A stretch of DNA of 64,000 bases from positions 2,294,001 through 2,358,000 of the forward strand of contig NZ_JACIBV010000001.1 of NCBI RefSeq assembly GCF_014195505.1, read 5' to 3'. The notes beneath the pieces were generated by a model, which saw only the letters and a list, made by a program, of their open reading frames with translations, had not been told where the DNA came from and did not search any database. A program made the position numbers and the translations under genes. This document shows positions 14,838-23,593 of this stretch, one piece after another (position 1 is the first letter of the stretch; each line of letters starts with the position of its first letter). The stretch is from Nonomuraea dietziae (GTDB lineage: Bacteria > Actinomycetota > Actinomycetes > Streptosporangiales > Streptosporangiaceae).

Positions 14838-16370
14838 GTGACCCGTCAGATCGTCTCCGTCGTCGGCGGCAAGGATGCCGCCTCCTTCACGACCTACGAC
14901 TCCACCAACCCCGCGAGAACCTCCGAGGTCGTGGCGCGCGTGGGGCTGGCCGACGCGGGCACCTTCGCCGCCGCCTGCCGTACCGCCAAGGAGGCGCAGC
15001 GGGAGTGGGCGCGCACGCCCGCGCCGGTGCGCGGCAGGGTGATCGCCTCGATCGGCCGCCTGGTCGAGGCCAACGCCGAGTCGCTGGCCGCGCTGGTCAC
15101 CGAGGAGATCGGCAAGCCGTACGTCGAGGCGCTGGGAGAGGTCCGCGAGATCGTCGACACCTGCGACTTCTTCCTCGGCGAGGGCCGCAGGCTCTACGGC
15201 CAGACGGTGCCCTCGGAGATGCCCGACAAGAACCTGTTCACCTTCCGCAACCCTGTGGGGGTCGCCGCGGTGATCACGGCGGGCAACTTCCCCGTGGCGG
15301 TGCCGAGCTGGTACCTCGTGCCCGCCCTGCTGTGCGGCAACGCGGTGGTGTGGAAGCCCGCCGAGTACGCCGCCGCCTCGGCGCACGCGATGTACCGCCT
15401 GTTCGCCGCCTCGGGGCTGCCCGAGGGCGTGCTCAACGTGGTCTTCGCCGACGGCGTGCAGACCTTCGAGGGGCTCGAGACGGCCCTGGAGGAGGGCACG
15501 GTGCAGAAGGTCGGCTTCACCGGCTCCTCCGAGGTGGGCAGGAAGATCGGCGAGCTGTGCGGACGGCACCTGCAGTCGCCGTGCCTGGAGCTCGGTGGCA
15601 AGAACCCGATGGTCGTCATGCCCGACGCCGACCTCGACCTGGCCGTGGAGGGCGCGCTGTTCGCCGGGTTCGGCACGGCGGGCCAGCGCTGCACCAGCCT
15701 CGGCACGGTGATCGTGCACGAGTCGATCCATGACGCCTTCGTCGAGCGCTTCGCCTCGGCCGTCGAGGAGGCCGTCGTGGGCGACCCGGCCGGTGAGGTG
15801 CTGATGGGGCCGCTGCTGGACCAGAAGTTCGCCGACCGGTTCGAGGAGTTCATCGGCTGGATCGCCGACCACCACACCGTCCTCGGAAAGGTCGGAAAAA
15901 TCACGAGGAGTGAGCCGCACGGCGACTTCACCGGCGAGGGCGGCATCTACTACCACCCGACGGTCGTCGACGGCGTCACCCCCGAGGACCGGCTGTTCCT
16001 GGAGGAGACCTTCGGCCCGATCGTCGGCGTGACCACCTTCAGGACGCTCGACGAGGCGATCGAGCTGGCGAACCTGCCCGGCTACGGCCTGTCGTCGTCG
16101 ATCTACACCACCGACCCCCGCCACGCCTTCCGCTTCCGCGAGGGCGTCTCGGCGGGCATGGTCAGCGTCAACAACTCCACCAGCGGCGCCGAGGCGCACC
16201 TGCCCTTCGGGGGCAACGGCAAGTCGGGCAACGGCAGCCGCCAGTCGGGCATGTGGGTGCTCGACCAGTTCACCCGCTGGCAGGCGATGAACTGGGACCA
16301 CTCGGGCAGGCTGCAGAAGGCCCAGATGGACGTGGCCGACATCGTCCCGGACCTGGAGTTCCGCCTCTGA
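14838..16370 (+). CDS. Aldehyde dehydrogenase (NAD(P)+-dependent)
   Basis: 510 residues with all ALDH landmarks: NFPVAVPSWYLVPALLCGNAVVWKPAEY (cofactor region), FTGSSEVGRKIGE, the general-base glutamate in LELGGKNP, catalytic cysteine in GQRCTS, and the late ETFGPIVGV and GNGKSGNGSRQSG motifs. GQRCTSLGTVIVHESIHD is reminiscent of the ALDH7/aminoadipate-semialdehyde branch, but specificity is uncertain. GTG 14838 has GAGGAGG 6 nt upstream. It stands alone between DUF1801 and the CehA gene. Role: oxidation of an aldehyde to its acid, perhaps in amino-acid or polyamine catabolism. Confidence 0.93.
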   Translation: MTRQIVSVVGGKDAASFTTYDSTNPARTSEVVARVGLADAGTFAAACRTAKEAQREWARTPAPVRGRVIASIGRLVEANAESLAALVTEEIGKPYVEALGEVREIVDTCDFFLGEGRRLYGQTVPSEMPDKNLFTFRNPVGVAAVITAGNFPVAVPSWYLVPALLCGNAVVWKPAEYAAASAHAMYRLFAASGLPEGVLNVVFADGVQTFEGLETALEEGTVQKVGFTGSSEVGRKIGELCGRHLQSPCLELGGKNPMVVMPDADLDLAVEGALFAGFGTAGQRCTSLGTVIVHESIHDAFVERFASAVEEAVVGDPAGEVLMGPLLDQKFADRFEEFIGWIADHHTVLGKVGKITRSEPHGDFTGEGGIYYHPTVVDGVTPEDRLFLEETFGPIVGVTTFRTLDEAIELANLPGYGLSSSIYTTDPRHAFRFREGVSAGMVSVNNSTSGAEAHLPFGGNGKSGNGSRQSGMWVLDQFTRWQAMNWDHSGRLQKAQMDVADIVPDLEFRL

Positions 16371-16487
16371 CGTTGATCCGGGTCGAAGCTGGCTCACCCC
16401 GGGTGGGGGAAAACCATATCCGCCCCTCCGCAGGCCAACGCCGGTATGTGTCACGATGACGGCGCCTGCGATTACGGGGAGAGACCG

Positions 16488-18497
16488 ATGCGTGACGATC
16501 CGATGCTTCCAGAGCCCGTCGCCCGGATGCTGGAGGAGTACCGACAACTTCTCGCCGATCACGGGATGACCTGGGGCGAACCCCCCATCGCCTACGTCAG
16601 GGTCATGAGCCAGTCACGGTTCGTGGAGGTCGGCCCGTTCTGGCGGGAGGCCAGGCGCCTGGCCAGGGAGCAGGCTCCCGGCGCGGTGCCGGCCGAGCTG
16701 CAGCGGCTGGAGTGCGAGCTCGACTACGACGAGGTGCTGCGCGGCGCGCTCGGCCCCATCCCGCCCGAGGGGCTGGCGGTGCTGCGCCTCACCCCCGACG
16801 GCCATGACCTGCGCGGCCGGACCAGAGCGGTGCTGGGCGGCGCGCCGCTGCCGCTCACACTGTTGATCGACAGCGTCTGCGACCACGCCGCCTACGTGAC
16901 GGTGGGCGGGCAGGAGCACGAGGTCGGCGTGAAGGGCGCCCGTCTGGTGGAGCTCGACACCTCCGCCGAGGTGCGCGTCGACGGGCGCGTCATCGACCTG
17001 TCCGGCCTGACCCGCACCGCCCCGAGGGCCGCCCTCCGGCTGCGCGCGGGCTTCCCGTGCCGGTGGAGCGTGTGGAGCGCCGACGGCCAGGGCTGGTATC
17101 CGCCGGGCGTGCCGCCCAAGCGCGACTACAACGGCGTGCCGTACTTCCACGGCGACGACCTGATCCTGCCGGTGCCCGCCGAACCGCTGACCGTGCGCGT
17201 CACCAGGGGCATGGAGTACGGCTGCGCCGAGACCTCGCTCACCCCGCCCGAGCACATCGAGACGCTGGTGGAGCTGGCGCCCAAGCGCATCTACGACGCG
17301 GCGGCCAGAGGCTGGTACGGCGGCGACCTGCACGTCCACCTCAACTACGTCGGCGACCTGGTCGCGCCGCCGAAGTGGGCGGCCGACTCCCAGCACGGCG
17401 AGGACCTCCACGTGCTGAGCCTGCTGGCGGCCAACGTCTCGGGCGAGCGGGTGCTCGACAAGGAGGCGCTGGAGCACTGGGCGGGCCAGGACCTGCCGTG
17501 GTCCGACGCGACCCACGTGGCCAGGATGGGCGTCGAGCACCGCAACGACCTGTTCGGCCACCTGCACGCCTTCGCGCCCGACGGCCCTCCTTCGCTCTAC
17601 TCCACGGGGTTCGCGGGCACGCCCGACTGGCCGCCGACGACGCAGGCGCTGAAGGAGCTGAGGGAGCTGGGCGCATTGGTCGGCTACGCCCACGCCTTCC
17701 GCGGCCCGACCGAGACACCCGAGCAGTTGGTCGGCACGCCGGGGTGCACGGCCAGGATGGTCGTCGTCGACGCGGCGCTCGGCCTCGTCGACGGCTTCGA
17801 GCTGCTGCACTTCTCCAGCGCGACGGGCTCGGCGCAGGCCTACCGGCGGCTGATCGGCGCGGGCAACAGGCTGGCGGCGGTGGCGGGCACCGACTCGATG
17901 CTCACCTTCACCAGGCAGCGGATGGAGATGGTGGCCAGCCCCATCGGCTGGGAGCGCACCTACGCCCGCGTGGAGGGGCCGCTGACCGCGGCCGCCTACG
18001 CCGACGCCGTACGGCGGGGCCGCACGTTCGCCACCACGGGGCCGTTCCTGGAGCTGTCGGTGGAGGGCAGAGGCCCGGGTGAGACGCTCGACCTGACGCA
18101 GGGCGAGCGCGTGCGGGTGACGGCCAAGGTGGTGGGGCCCGAGGTCGAGCGCCTGACGCTGCTGACGGCCGACGGCGAGCTGGCCTCCTCCTCGGGCTCG
18201 GAGGTGAGCGCCGAGCTGACCGTGCAGTGGCCGACGTACGTGGTGGCGGTGGCCGACGGAGGGGCCCATCCGCGCTCGCTGTTCACCCACGTCTACGCCC
18301 ACACCAGCCCGGTGTACCTGGACGTCGACCACCGCAGGGTGGCGAGGGAGGACGACGTGACGTTCTGCCTGCGGTGGATCGACCTGCTGGAGGAGCTGGT
18401 GCGTACGACGGCCAGGCTGGAGCACCGGCGTCAGCTCGAGGACTACCTGTCGGTCTTCGACGAGGCCCGCAGGGTCTACCGCGCCCGCCTGACCTGA
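16488..18497 (+). CDS. CehA/McbA-family PHP metallohydrolase
   Basis: 669 residues. The C-terminal two thirds carry a PHP-type metal centre: WYGGDLHVHLNYVGD (HxH), the histidine cluster in GHLHAFAPDG, LVGYAHAF and AGTDSM. The N-terminal 270 residues are beta-rich (WSVWSADGQGWYPPG, FHGDDLILPVPA). CehA and McbA hydrolyse carbaryl, and other members are phosphodiesterases or hydrolases of unknown targets. ATG 16488 is chosen for GGGGAGAG upstream and because the segment before it is not conserved-looking. No signal peptide. Monocistronic; the next gene is a toxin-antitoxin module. Confidence 0.85.
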   Translation: MRDDPMLPEPVARMLEEYRQLLADHGMTWGEPPIAYVRVMSQSRFVEVGPFWREARRLAREQAPGAVPAELQRLECELDYDEVLRGALGPIPPEGLAVLRLTPDGHDLRGRTRAVLGGAPLPLTLLIDSVCDHAAYVTVGGQEHEVGVKGARLVELDTSAEVRVDGRVIDLSGLTRTAPRAALRLRAGFPCRWSVWSADGQGWYPPGVPPKRDYNGVPYFHGDDLILPVPAEPLTVRVTRGMEYGCAETSLTPPEHIETLVELAPKRIYDAAARGWYGGDLHVHLNYVGDLVAPPKWAADSQHGEDLHVLSLLAANVSGERVLDKEALEHWAGQDLPWSDATHVARMGVEHRNDLFGHLHAFAPDGPPSLYSTGFAGTPDWPPTTQALKELRELGALVGYAHAFRGPTETPEQLVGTPGCTARMVVVDAALGLVDGFELLHFSSATGSAQAYRRLIGAGNRLAAVAGTDSMLTFTRQRMEMVASPIGWERTYARVEGPLTAAAYADAVRRGRTFATTGPFLELSVEGRGPGETLDLTQGERVRVTAKVVGPEVERLTLLTADGELASSSGSEVSAELTVQWPTYVVAVADGGAHPRSLFTHVYAHTSPVYLDVDHRRVAREDDVTFCLRWIDLLEELVRTTARLEHRRQLEDYLSVFDEARRVYRARLT

Positions 18498-18511
18498 AAG
18501 GGAGGTCATGG

Positions 18512-18540
18512 TTGCATATATCATGCATGCATCGCATACT
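18512..18540 (+). promoter_or_regulatory. Toxin-antitoxin promoter with palindromic operator
   Basis: TTGCAT (18512-18517) and CATACT (18535-18540) are 17 bp apart; the ATG is 6 nt after the -10, so the antitoxin mRNA is probably leaderless. ATGCATGCAT at 18523-18532 is a perfect palindrome, and TGCAT-n5-ATGCA spans 18513-18527. Such overlapping repeats in the spacer suit autorepression by a ribbon-helix-helix antitoxin. Confidence 0.65.
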
Positions 18541-18546
18541 GGCCGT

Positions 18547-18807
18547 ATGGCTGAGACTCCCAGATCGACGTCCATCCGGGTACCGGAAGACCTGCGCGAC
18601 CAACTCGCCGCGATCGCCGGCCGCCGCCCTCTCGCCGATGCGCTCGCCCAGCTCATCGAGGAACACGAGACCCGAAGGATGCAGGCTCAGGCGGCGTTCG
18701 CTGATGCCCTTGAGAAGGGCCGCATGGAGCACCCGGAGATCCACGAGTTGTCTCAGAAGCGTGCGGACAACGCCATCGAACTGCTGCGGCGGATGAGCGC
18801 GCAGTGA
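18547..18807 (+). CDS. Ribbon-helix-helix antitoxin (VapB-like)
   Basis: 86 residues. STSIRVPEDLRDQLAAIAG has the beta-strand then two helices of RHH/CopG-type DNA-binding proteins; the C-terminal half (LIEEHETRRMQAQAAFADAL) is a charged helix that would wrap the toxin. Overlaps the PIN gene by 4 bp (GTGA), the standard antitoxin-first layout. ATG 18547 is preferred over ATG 18508, whose GGGAGG is only 2 nt away and which would lie upstream of the apparent transcription start. The region around its promoter is less GC-rich than its neighbours. Confidence 0.85.
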   Translation: MAETPRSTSIRVPEDLRDQLAAIAGRRPLADALAQLIEEHETRRMQAQAAFADALEKGRMEHPEIHELSQKRADNAIELLRRMSAQ

Positions 18808-19244
18808 TCGATCTGGGATACGTGCTCGACACCTCGCTGCTGGCCGAGATGGGCCGGGGAGACTTCGGTCTGATCGATCTGATCGCCACACTCGACGGGC
18901 GAAGCGTCCGGATGAGCGTCCCGATCCTTGCGCTGTCAGTCGCAGCGGCGCATCTGCACAAGGAGCAGCGAGACCGTCTCGCCGGGGCGCTGCTGCTCGA
19001 TCACGTCGAGCTCGACGCTCTCTCCAGCATCGATGACGCCGCGCGCCTCACCTTGCTGGTCGAGCGGTTGGCGGACGCACCGAGCGAGCGGCCCTCGGAG
19101 CTATCCGTGGCGCACACAGCAGCGGTGGCGCGCCGGCTTGGCTGGCCCGTCCTGACGGCCGATCGCAAGCCCTGGGATGCGGAGGTCAGGCCGCTGCTGC
19201 CTTGGGACCTAATCGTGGTGGATCTACAGGAGCTCGACAGGTGA
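18804..19244 (+). CDS. PIN-domain toxin (VapC-like ribonuclease)
   Basis: 146 residues. VLDTSLLAE supplies the first acidic residue of the PIN active site, and the C-terminal VAHTAAVARRLGWPVLTADRKPW gives the usual late helix and TAD acid. The middle acids are less obvious than in typical VapC: ELSVAH is where the E/D cluster is expected. VapC proteins cut tRNA or rRNA when antitoxin is degraded. Start GTG 18804 overlaps the antitoxin TGA. A near-perfect 18-bp hairpin follows. Likely an intact plasmid- or island-derived module. Confidence 0.85.
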   Translation: MIDLGYVLDTSLLAEMGRGDFGLIDLIATLDGRSVRMSVPILALSVAAAHLHKEQRDRLAGALLLDHVELDALSSIDDAARLTLLVERLADAPSERPSELSVAHTAAVARRLGWPVLTADRKPWDAEVRPLLPWDLIVVDLQELDR

Positions 19245-19257
19245 TGGTGGCAGGACA

Positions 19258-19298
19258 CGACGAAGCCCGTCGCTGCGACGCAGCGACGGGCTTCGTCG
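19258..19298. terminator. Strong bidirectional terminator hairpin
   Basis: An 18-bp perfect stem: 19258-19275 (CGACGAAGCCCGTCGCTG) pairs with 19281-19298 around a 5-nt loop. It separates the PIN gene from the convergent glnII gene. Confidence 0.88.
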
Positions 19299-19337
19299 AT
19301 GTCTGTCTCAACCCGCCGAACGCGGGTGAGCCTGCGG

Positions 19338-20357
19338 TCAGACCTGGCCGGCCTTCTCCAGGGCGGCGCAGCAGGTGTCGACCAGGAGGCGGGTCACCAC
19401 GTAGGGGTCGACGTTGGCGTTCGGGCGGCGGTCCTCGATGTAGCCCTTCTTGTCCACCTCGACCTGCCACGGGATGCGCACCGAAGCGCCGCGGTGGGAG
19501 ACGCCGTAGCTGTACTTGTTCCACGGGGCGGTCTCGTGGGCGCCGGTCAGGCGCGACTCGATGCCCGAGCCGTACTGGGTGACGTGCTCCATCGGCTTGT
19601 CGCCCTCGCCCAGCGCCTCGCAGGCGGTGATGATGGCGTCGTAGCCCTCGCGCATGGCCTTGGTGGAGAAGTTGGTGTGCGCGCCTGCGCCGTTCCAGTC
19701 GCCGCGGGCGGGCTTGGCGTCGAGGGTGGCCTCCACGCCGAACTCCTCGGCGGTGCGGTAGAGCAGCCAGCGCGCGATCCACAGGTGGTCGGAGACCTCG
19801 AGGGGGCCGGCGGGGCCTACCTGGAACTCCCACTGGCCCGGCATGACCTCGGCGTTGATGCCGGAGATGGCCAGACCGGCGGCGAGGCAGCGGTCGAGGT
19901 GCAGCTCGACGATCTCGCGGCCGAAGATGGCGTCGGCGCCGACACCGCAGTAGTACGGGCCCTGCGGGGCGGGGAAGCCGCCCTCGGGGAAGCCGAGCGG
20001 ACGCGAGCCCTTGAAGAAGGTGTACTCCTGCTCGATGCCGAACCACGACTCCTGGTCGGCGTAGCGCTCGGCGATGGGACGCAGCAGCGCACGCGTGTTG
20101 CTGGTGTGCGCCTGGCCGTCGATCTCCTCCACCTCGCACAGGACGAGAATGTGCTCGCCACCGCGAATGGGGTCGGGACAGGTGAAGACAGGGCGGAGCA
20201 CGCGGTCGGAGGAGTGACCCTCGGCCTGGTTCGTGCTCGAGCCGTCGAAGCCCCACACCGGCGGCGTGGCGCCGTCGGCCAGGATCTTGGTCTTCGAGCG
20301 GAGCAGAGCCGTGGGCTCGGTGCCGTCGATCCAGATGTACTCAGCCTTGATGCTCAC
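19338..20357 (-). CDS. glnII: Glutamine synthetase type II (GSII)
   Basis: 339 residues, the size of GSII rather than the ~470 of GSI. It makes glutamine from glutamate, ammonia and ATP. Signatures: AEYIWIDGTEP, WGFDGSSTNQAEGHSSDRVL, FGIEQEYTFF, INAEVMPGQWEFQVGP (metal and glutamate site), GAGAHTNFSTKAMR and the late RGASVRIP. No adenylylation loop, as expected for GSII. Start GTG 20357 has AAAGGA 7 nt before it; an upstream in-frame ATG at 20387 lies before that ribosome site. It sits 84 bp after the nitrate-sensor gene on the same strand. Streptomyces-type genomes carry GSII beside GSI, with GSII induced by nitrogen limitation. Confidence 0.96.
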   Translation of the reverse strand: MSIKAEYIWIDGTEPTALLRSKTKILADGATPPVWGFDGSSTNQAEGHSSDRVLRPVFTCPDPIRGGEHILVLCEVEEIDGQAHTSNTRALLRPIAERYADQESWFGIEQEYTFFKGSRPLGFPEGGFPAPQGPYYCGVGADAIFGREIVELHLDRCLAAGLAISGINAEVMPGQWEFQVGPAGPLEVSDHLWIARWLLYRTAEEFGVEATLDAKPARGDWNGAGAHTNFSTKAMREGYDAIITACEALGEGDKPMEHVTQYGSGIESRLTGAHETAPWNKYSYGVSHRGASVRIPWQVEVDKKGYIEDRRPNANVDPYVVTRLLVDTCCAALEKAGQV

Positions 20358-20441
20358 GGCGGTCCTTTCGGGGTGTTTCTCAGCCACGCCGAGATTCGCA
20401 TTGCGCCGTTTCGAGGTCTTTGCCCATATGTGAACGCCGTG

Positions 20442-22343
20442 TTAATCGGTGCGGCTGTGAGCAAGGTCACTCGTCGGGTCGGTCATCAGCGACATGGGGA
20501 TGAGCACCACCGCGGTCGTGCCCCCGTAGGGCGAGCGTTGCAGGGTGACCTTGATGCCGTGCCGGACGGCCAGCCGCCCGACGACGAACAGGCCGAGCCT
20601 GTCGCTGTCGGCCAGGTCGAACTCGGGCGGCTCGGCCAGGCGGCGGTTGTGCTCGTCGCGCTCGGCGTCGGCCAGGCCCAGGCCGCGGTCCTCGATCTCG
20701 ACGGCGAAGCCGCGAGCGACCAGCTCGCCGCTCACGTTGACGTGGGTGTTGGGCGGGGAGAAGACGGTCGCGTTCTCGACCAGCTCGGCCAGCAGGTGGA
20801 TGACGTCGGCCGCGGCGCCGCCGGTGAGCGTGGAGTGCGGCATGGGCTGCACGTTGACGCGCAGGTAGTCCTCGACCTCGGCGACCGCGCCGCGCACGAC
20901 GTCGATCATGGCGACGGGGCGGCGCCAGTGCCGGCCGGCGGGCGCGCCGGACAGGATGACCAGTCCCTCGGCCTGCCGCCGCATGCGGGTGGTGAGGTGG
21001 TCGAGCCTGAACAGGTCGCTGAGCTGGTCGGGCTCGGTGGTCTTGCGCTGCATCGCGTCGAGCTGGCCGAGCTGACGGTGGACGAGCGACTGGTTGCGCC
21101 TGGCGAGGTTGCGGAAGACCCTGTTGAGCCCCTGGCGCAGCTCGGCCTGGCCGACGGCGGCCTGAACGGCGGTGCGCTGCACGCTGTCGAAGGCGTTGGC
21201 CAGGTCGCGTACCTCCTGGGTGGCGGCGGTGGCGGCGATGCGCGGGGTTCCCGCCTCGACAGGCTGGCCGAGGCTGAGCCGCCTGACGAGCTGGGGCAGG
21301 CGCACCTCGGCCAGGTCGGTGGCGGCGCCGCGCAGGCCGTCCAGCTCCTCGACCAGGCCGCGGCCCAGCCGTACCGACCAGATGACGGCGGCCAGGATGG
21401 CCGCGAGCCCGAGCCCGCCGACGATGACGATCGTGGCGATGATGCCGCCCGCCGAGTCGTCGGCCCTCTCGGTGAGCAGGCCGATGCGTGAGGCCAGCAA
21501 CTGGTCGAGGGCGGGATCGAGCCTGGCGGTGACGGACTGCCACGCGGCGCGGTCGGCGGGCAGTTCGGCCTCCTCGATGATCTCGTGCTCGAGGCCGATG
21601 AGCTGCTTGTGGTCGGGCGAGTCGACCATCCGCTCGAAGGGGGCGCGCAGTTCGGCGTCGAGCGTGGCGACGCCCTCGGCCAGCAGGAGCTGCCGGTTGG
21701 GAGAGAGCACCTCCATGGCCTCGTACTCGTCGTGCGTGAGCTTGCCGGACATCACCGCGCCAGAGACCAGCGCGTCCTCGCGGGAGAGCAGGTCCTGGGC
21801 GTGGGCGATGCGCCGCAGGCCGACCGCCTGCTGGAACAGCCGCACCTGCGGCACGGTGATGAGCTGGTCGAAGAGCCGGTAGACCGTGTCGGTCACGCCG
21901 CCGTAGGCCTGGACGGCCTCCAGCCTGTTCGTCAGCCGCTCGTCCACCTTCTCCCTGAGCCTGGCCAGGCCCTGCGCGCCGTCGAGCACCGCCTCGACGG
22001 CCACGCGAATTTCCTCCGTGGTCACGGTCGAGGCCCGCTCGCCGGTGGCCATGGTCCTGAACAGCGCGACCGCCTGGTCCGTACGGCGGCGCGAGTCGGC
22101 CAACCGCACCGCGTCGGGCCGATCGGAGCTGAGGAACAGGGCGGAGTCCCTGCGTTCCTGCTGGAGCGCGCCGACCAGGCCCGTGGCGGGCGAGCCGATC
22201 TCCTCGAAGACCGCCGTGGCGGTGGACAGCTCGAAGAAGTCGCCGAGCGTGTGTCCCGCCACGAACGTCCACAGCCCGATGAGCGCCACGATCGGCAGGC
22301 TGAGCAGCGAGTACAGCTTGAAACGGAGACTCTGGGAGGCCAT
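20442..22343 (-). CDS. Nitrate/nitrite-sensing (NIT) domain sensor histidine kinase-like protein
   Basis: 633 residues. A transmembrane helix near residue 10-30, then a long all-helical extracytoplasmic NIT domain (GALQQERRDSALFLSSDRPDA is the diagnostic start), a second membrane helix around 290-315 (IIATIVIVGGLGLAAILAA), a HAMP-like linker, then a kinase module with RLDHLTTRMRR as H-box and ELVENATVFSPP, DRGLG as ATPase boxes. This is the CvnA type common in actinomycetes, which usually heads a conservon (roadblock, DUF742, GTPase). None of those follows here; the next gene is glnII. ATG 22343 lies 5 bp after the amidohydrolase stop, so it ends the seven-gene string. Confidence 0.88.
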   Translation of the reverse strand: MASQSLRFKLYSLLSLPIVALIGLWTFVAGHTLGDFFELSTATAVFEEIGSPATGLVGALQQERRDSALFLSSDRPDAVRLADSRRRTDQAVALFRTMATGERASTVTTEEIRVAVEAVLDGAQGLARLREKVDERLTNRLEAVQAYGGVTDTVYRLFDQLITVPQVRLFQQAVGLRRIAHAQDLLSREDALVSGAVMSGKLTHDEYEAMEVLSPNRQLLLAEGVATLDAELRAPFERMVDSPDHKQLIGLEHEIIEEAELPADRAAWQSVTARLDPALDQLLASRIGLLTERADDSAGGIIATIVIVGGLGLAAILAAVIWSVRLGRGLVEELDGLRGAATDLAEVRLPQLVRRLSLGQPVEAGTPRIAATAATQEVRDLANAFDSVQRTAVQAAVGQAELRQGLNRVFRNLARRNQSLVHRQLGQLDAMQRKTTEPDQLSDLFRLDHLTTRMRRQAEGLVILSGAPAGRHWRRPVAMIDVVRGAVAEVEDYLRVNVQPMPHSTLTGGAAADVIHLLAELVENATVFSPPNTHVNVSGELVARGFAVEIEDRGLGLADAERDEHNRRLAEPPEFDLADSDRLGLFVVGRLAVRHGIKVTLQRSPYGGTTAVVLIPMSLMTDPTSDLAHSRTD

Positions 22344-22348
22344 GTGTC

Positions 22349-23593
22349 CTAGGTCATTTCGGTCAGGGGTGAACCGCCCACCACGGTCGCCGCGCAGCGG
22401 CCCGCGCCGCGCTCGGCCAGCGATCTGTAGGGGTTCTCGGAGAAGGGGTCGAGGTCGAACACCGCGAAGTCGGCGCGGTGTCCTGGGGTGAGGCTGCCGA
22501 TCTCGTGCTCCAGGCCCATGGCGCGCGCTCCCCCGAGCGTCGCCGCCTCGATGAGGCGCTGGTCGAGGTCGGGCTCGTGGTAGCCCTGCCGTACAGCCAG
22601 CTCTCTGAGCGCGGCGACGTCGGCGAGCAGGTCGAGTGAGGGCGAGGACGACAGCGAGTCGGTGCCGACGGCGATGGGGTTGCCCTCGCGCAGCAGCGCC
22701 GCGACGTCGGGCCCCGGCAGTCCGAGCACGTGGTTGGAGCGGGGACAGAGCGCGACGGCGGTGCGCCGCTCGCGCAGCAGCGCGCGGTCCTCGGCGGTGA
22801 GGTCGACGCCGTGCGCGATGTGGCAGCCGGGCCCGAGCAGGCCCGTCGAGTCGATGTAGGCGGTGGGCGGCAGGCCCGAGCCGTGCTCGCGCAGGATGGC
22901 GAAGTCGAGGCCGAGCTTGGTGACGTACTGCTCCAGCGGCCCCGAGCCGTGCACCGTGAACTCGCGCTCGTGGACCGACTCCGAGAGGTGGATGTGGGTG
23001 CGCATGCCCCGCTCGGCCGCCAGGCGGGCCAGGTCGGCCAGCACGCCGGTGTCGAGGGAGTAGGGGGCGTGCGGGGAGATGCCGTCGGCCTTGGCCAGCA
23101 GGTCGAGGAAGCGGCCGCGTCCGCCGTCGCGCCAGCTGGCGTCGCTGTCGCCGATCGCCTCCAGGTAGCGCAGGCCGCCGAGCGGGGTGTCGACGAGCGC
23201 CTCGGGGTCGGTGACGATGTCGGCGGCGGCGGTGGTGCCGGTGCGCAGGCACTGCCAGGCGCCGTCCATGGCGCCCGCTGCCCAGTCCCACACACCCTCG
23301 CGGTGGGCGGAGTTCCAGCTGCCGTCCTGGCCGCCGAAGTAGGCCAGGTCGAAGGCGCGCGCCCAGTCCTCGAAGGAGGCGTAGACCCGGCTGCCGATCT
23401 CGGCCATGGCCGTGTACTGCAGGTGGGTGTGCGCGTTGACCAGCCCCGCGACGAGGATGCCCTCGTAGTGGACCTCGCCTCGTCCCGTGCCGACCTCCTC
23501 GATCCTGCCCTCGCGCACGACGATCCTGCCGTCGCGCACGGGCGGCCCCGAGATGGGCAGGACCAGCGGGGCGCTGAAGCTCACGGGACCCAT
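22349..23593 (-). CDS. Amidohydrolase, nucleoside-deaminase-like branch
   Basis: About 414 residues. Metal ligands are intact: GLVNAHTHLQY (HxH near residue 60), THIHLSES (His), CHIAHGVDLT (His) and GTDSLSSSPS (Asp). This is the ATZ/TRZ and SAH/MTA/aminofutalosine deaminase subfamily, which hydrolytically deaminates adenine- or guanine-type rings. Cytosolic. ATG 23593 has GGGAG 9 nt before; GTG 23584 would overlap the EcfT stop as GTGA and is an alternative. Being cotranscribed with an SAH-hydrolase homologue and an ECF importer suggests it acts on the imported purine compound; the substrate is inferred, not shown. Confidence 0.85.
   Translation of the reverse strand: MGPVSFSAPLVLPISGPPVRDGRIVVREGRIEEVGTGRGEVHYEGILVAGLVNAHTHLQYTAMAEIGSRVYASFEDWARAFDLAYFGGQDGSWNSAHREGVWDWAAGAMDGAWQCLRTGTTAAADIVTDPEALVDTPLGGLRYLEAIGDSDASWRDGGRGRFLDLLAKADGISPHAPYSLDTGVLADLARLAAERGMRTHIHLSESVHEREFTVHGSGPLEQYVTKLGLDFAILREHGSGLPPTAYIDSTGLLGPGCHIAHGVDLTAEDRALLRERRTAVALCPRSNHVLGLPGPDVAALLREGNPIAVGTDSLSSSPSLDLLADVAALRELAVRQGYHEPDLDQRLIEAATLGGARAMGLEHEIGSLTPGHRADFAVFDLDPFSENPYRSLAERGAGRCAATVVGGSPLTEMT

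Noticed and set aside
18508..18546. Earlier antitoxin start at ATG 18508
   Set aside because: Its GGGAGG is only 2 nt away, and it lies within the promoter and operator.
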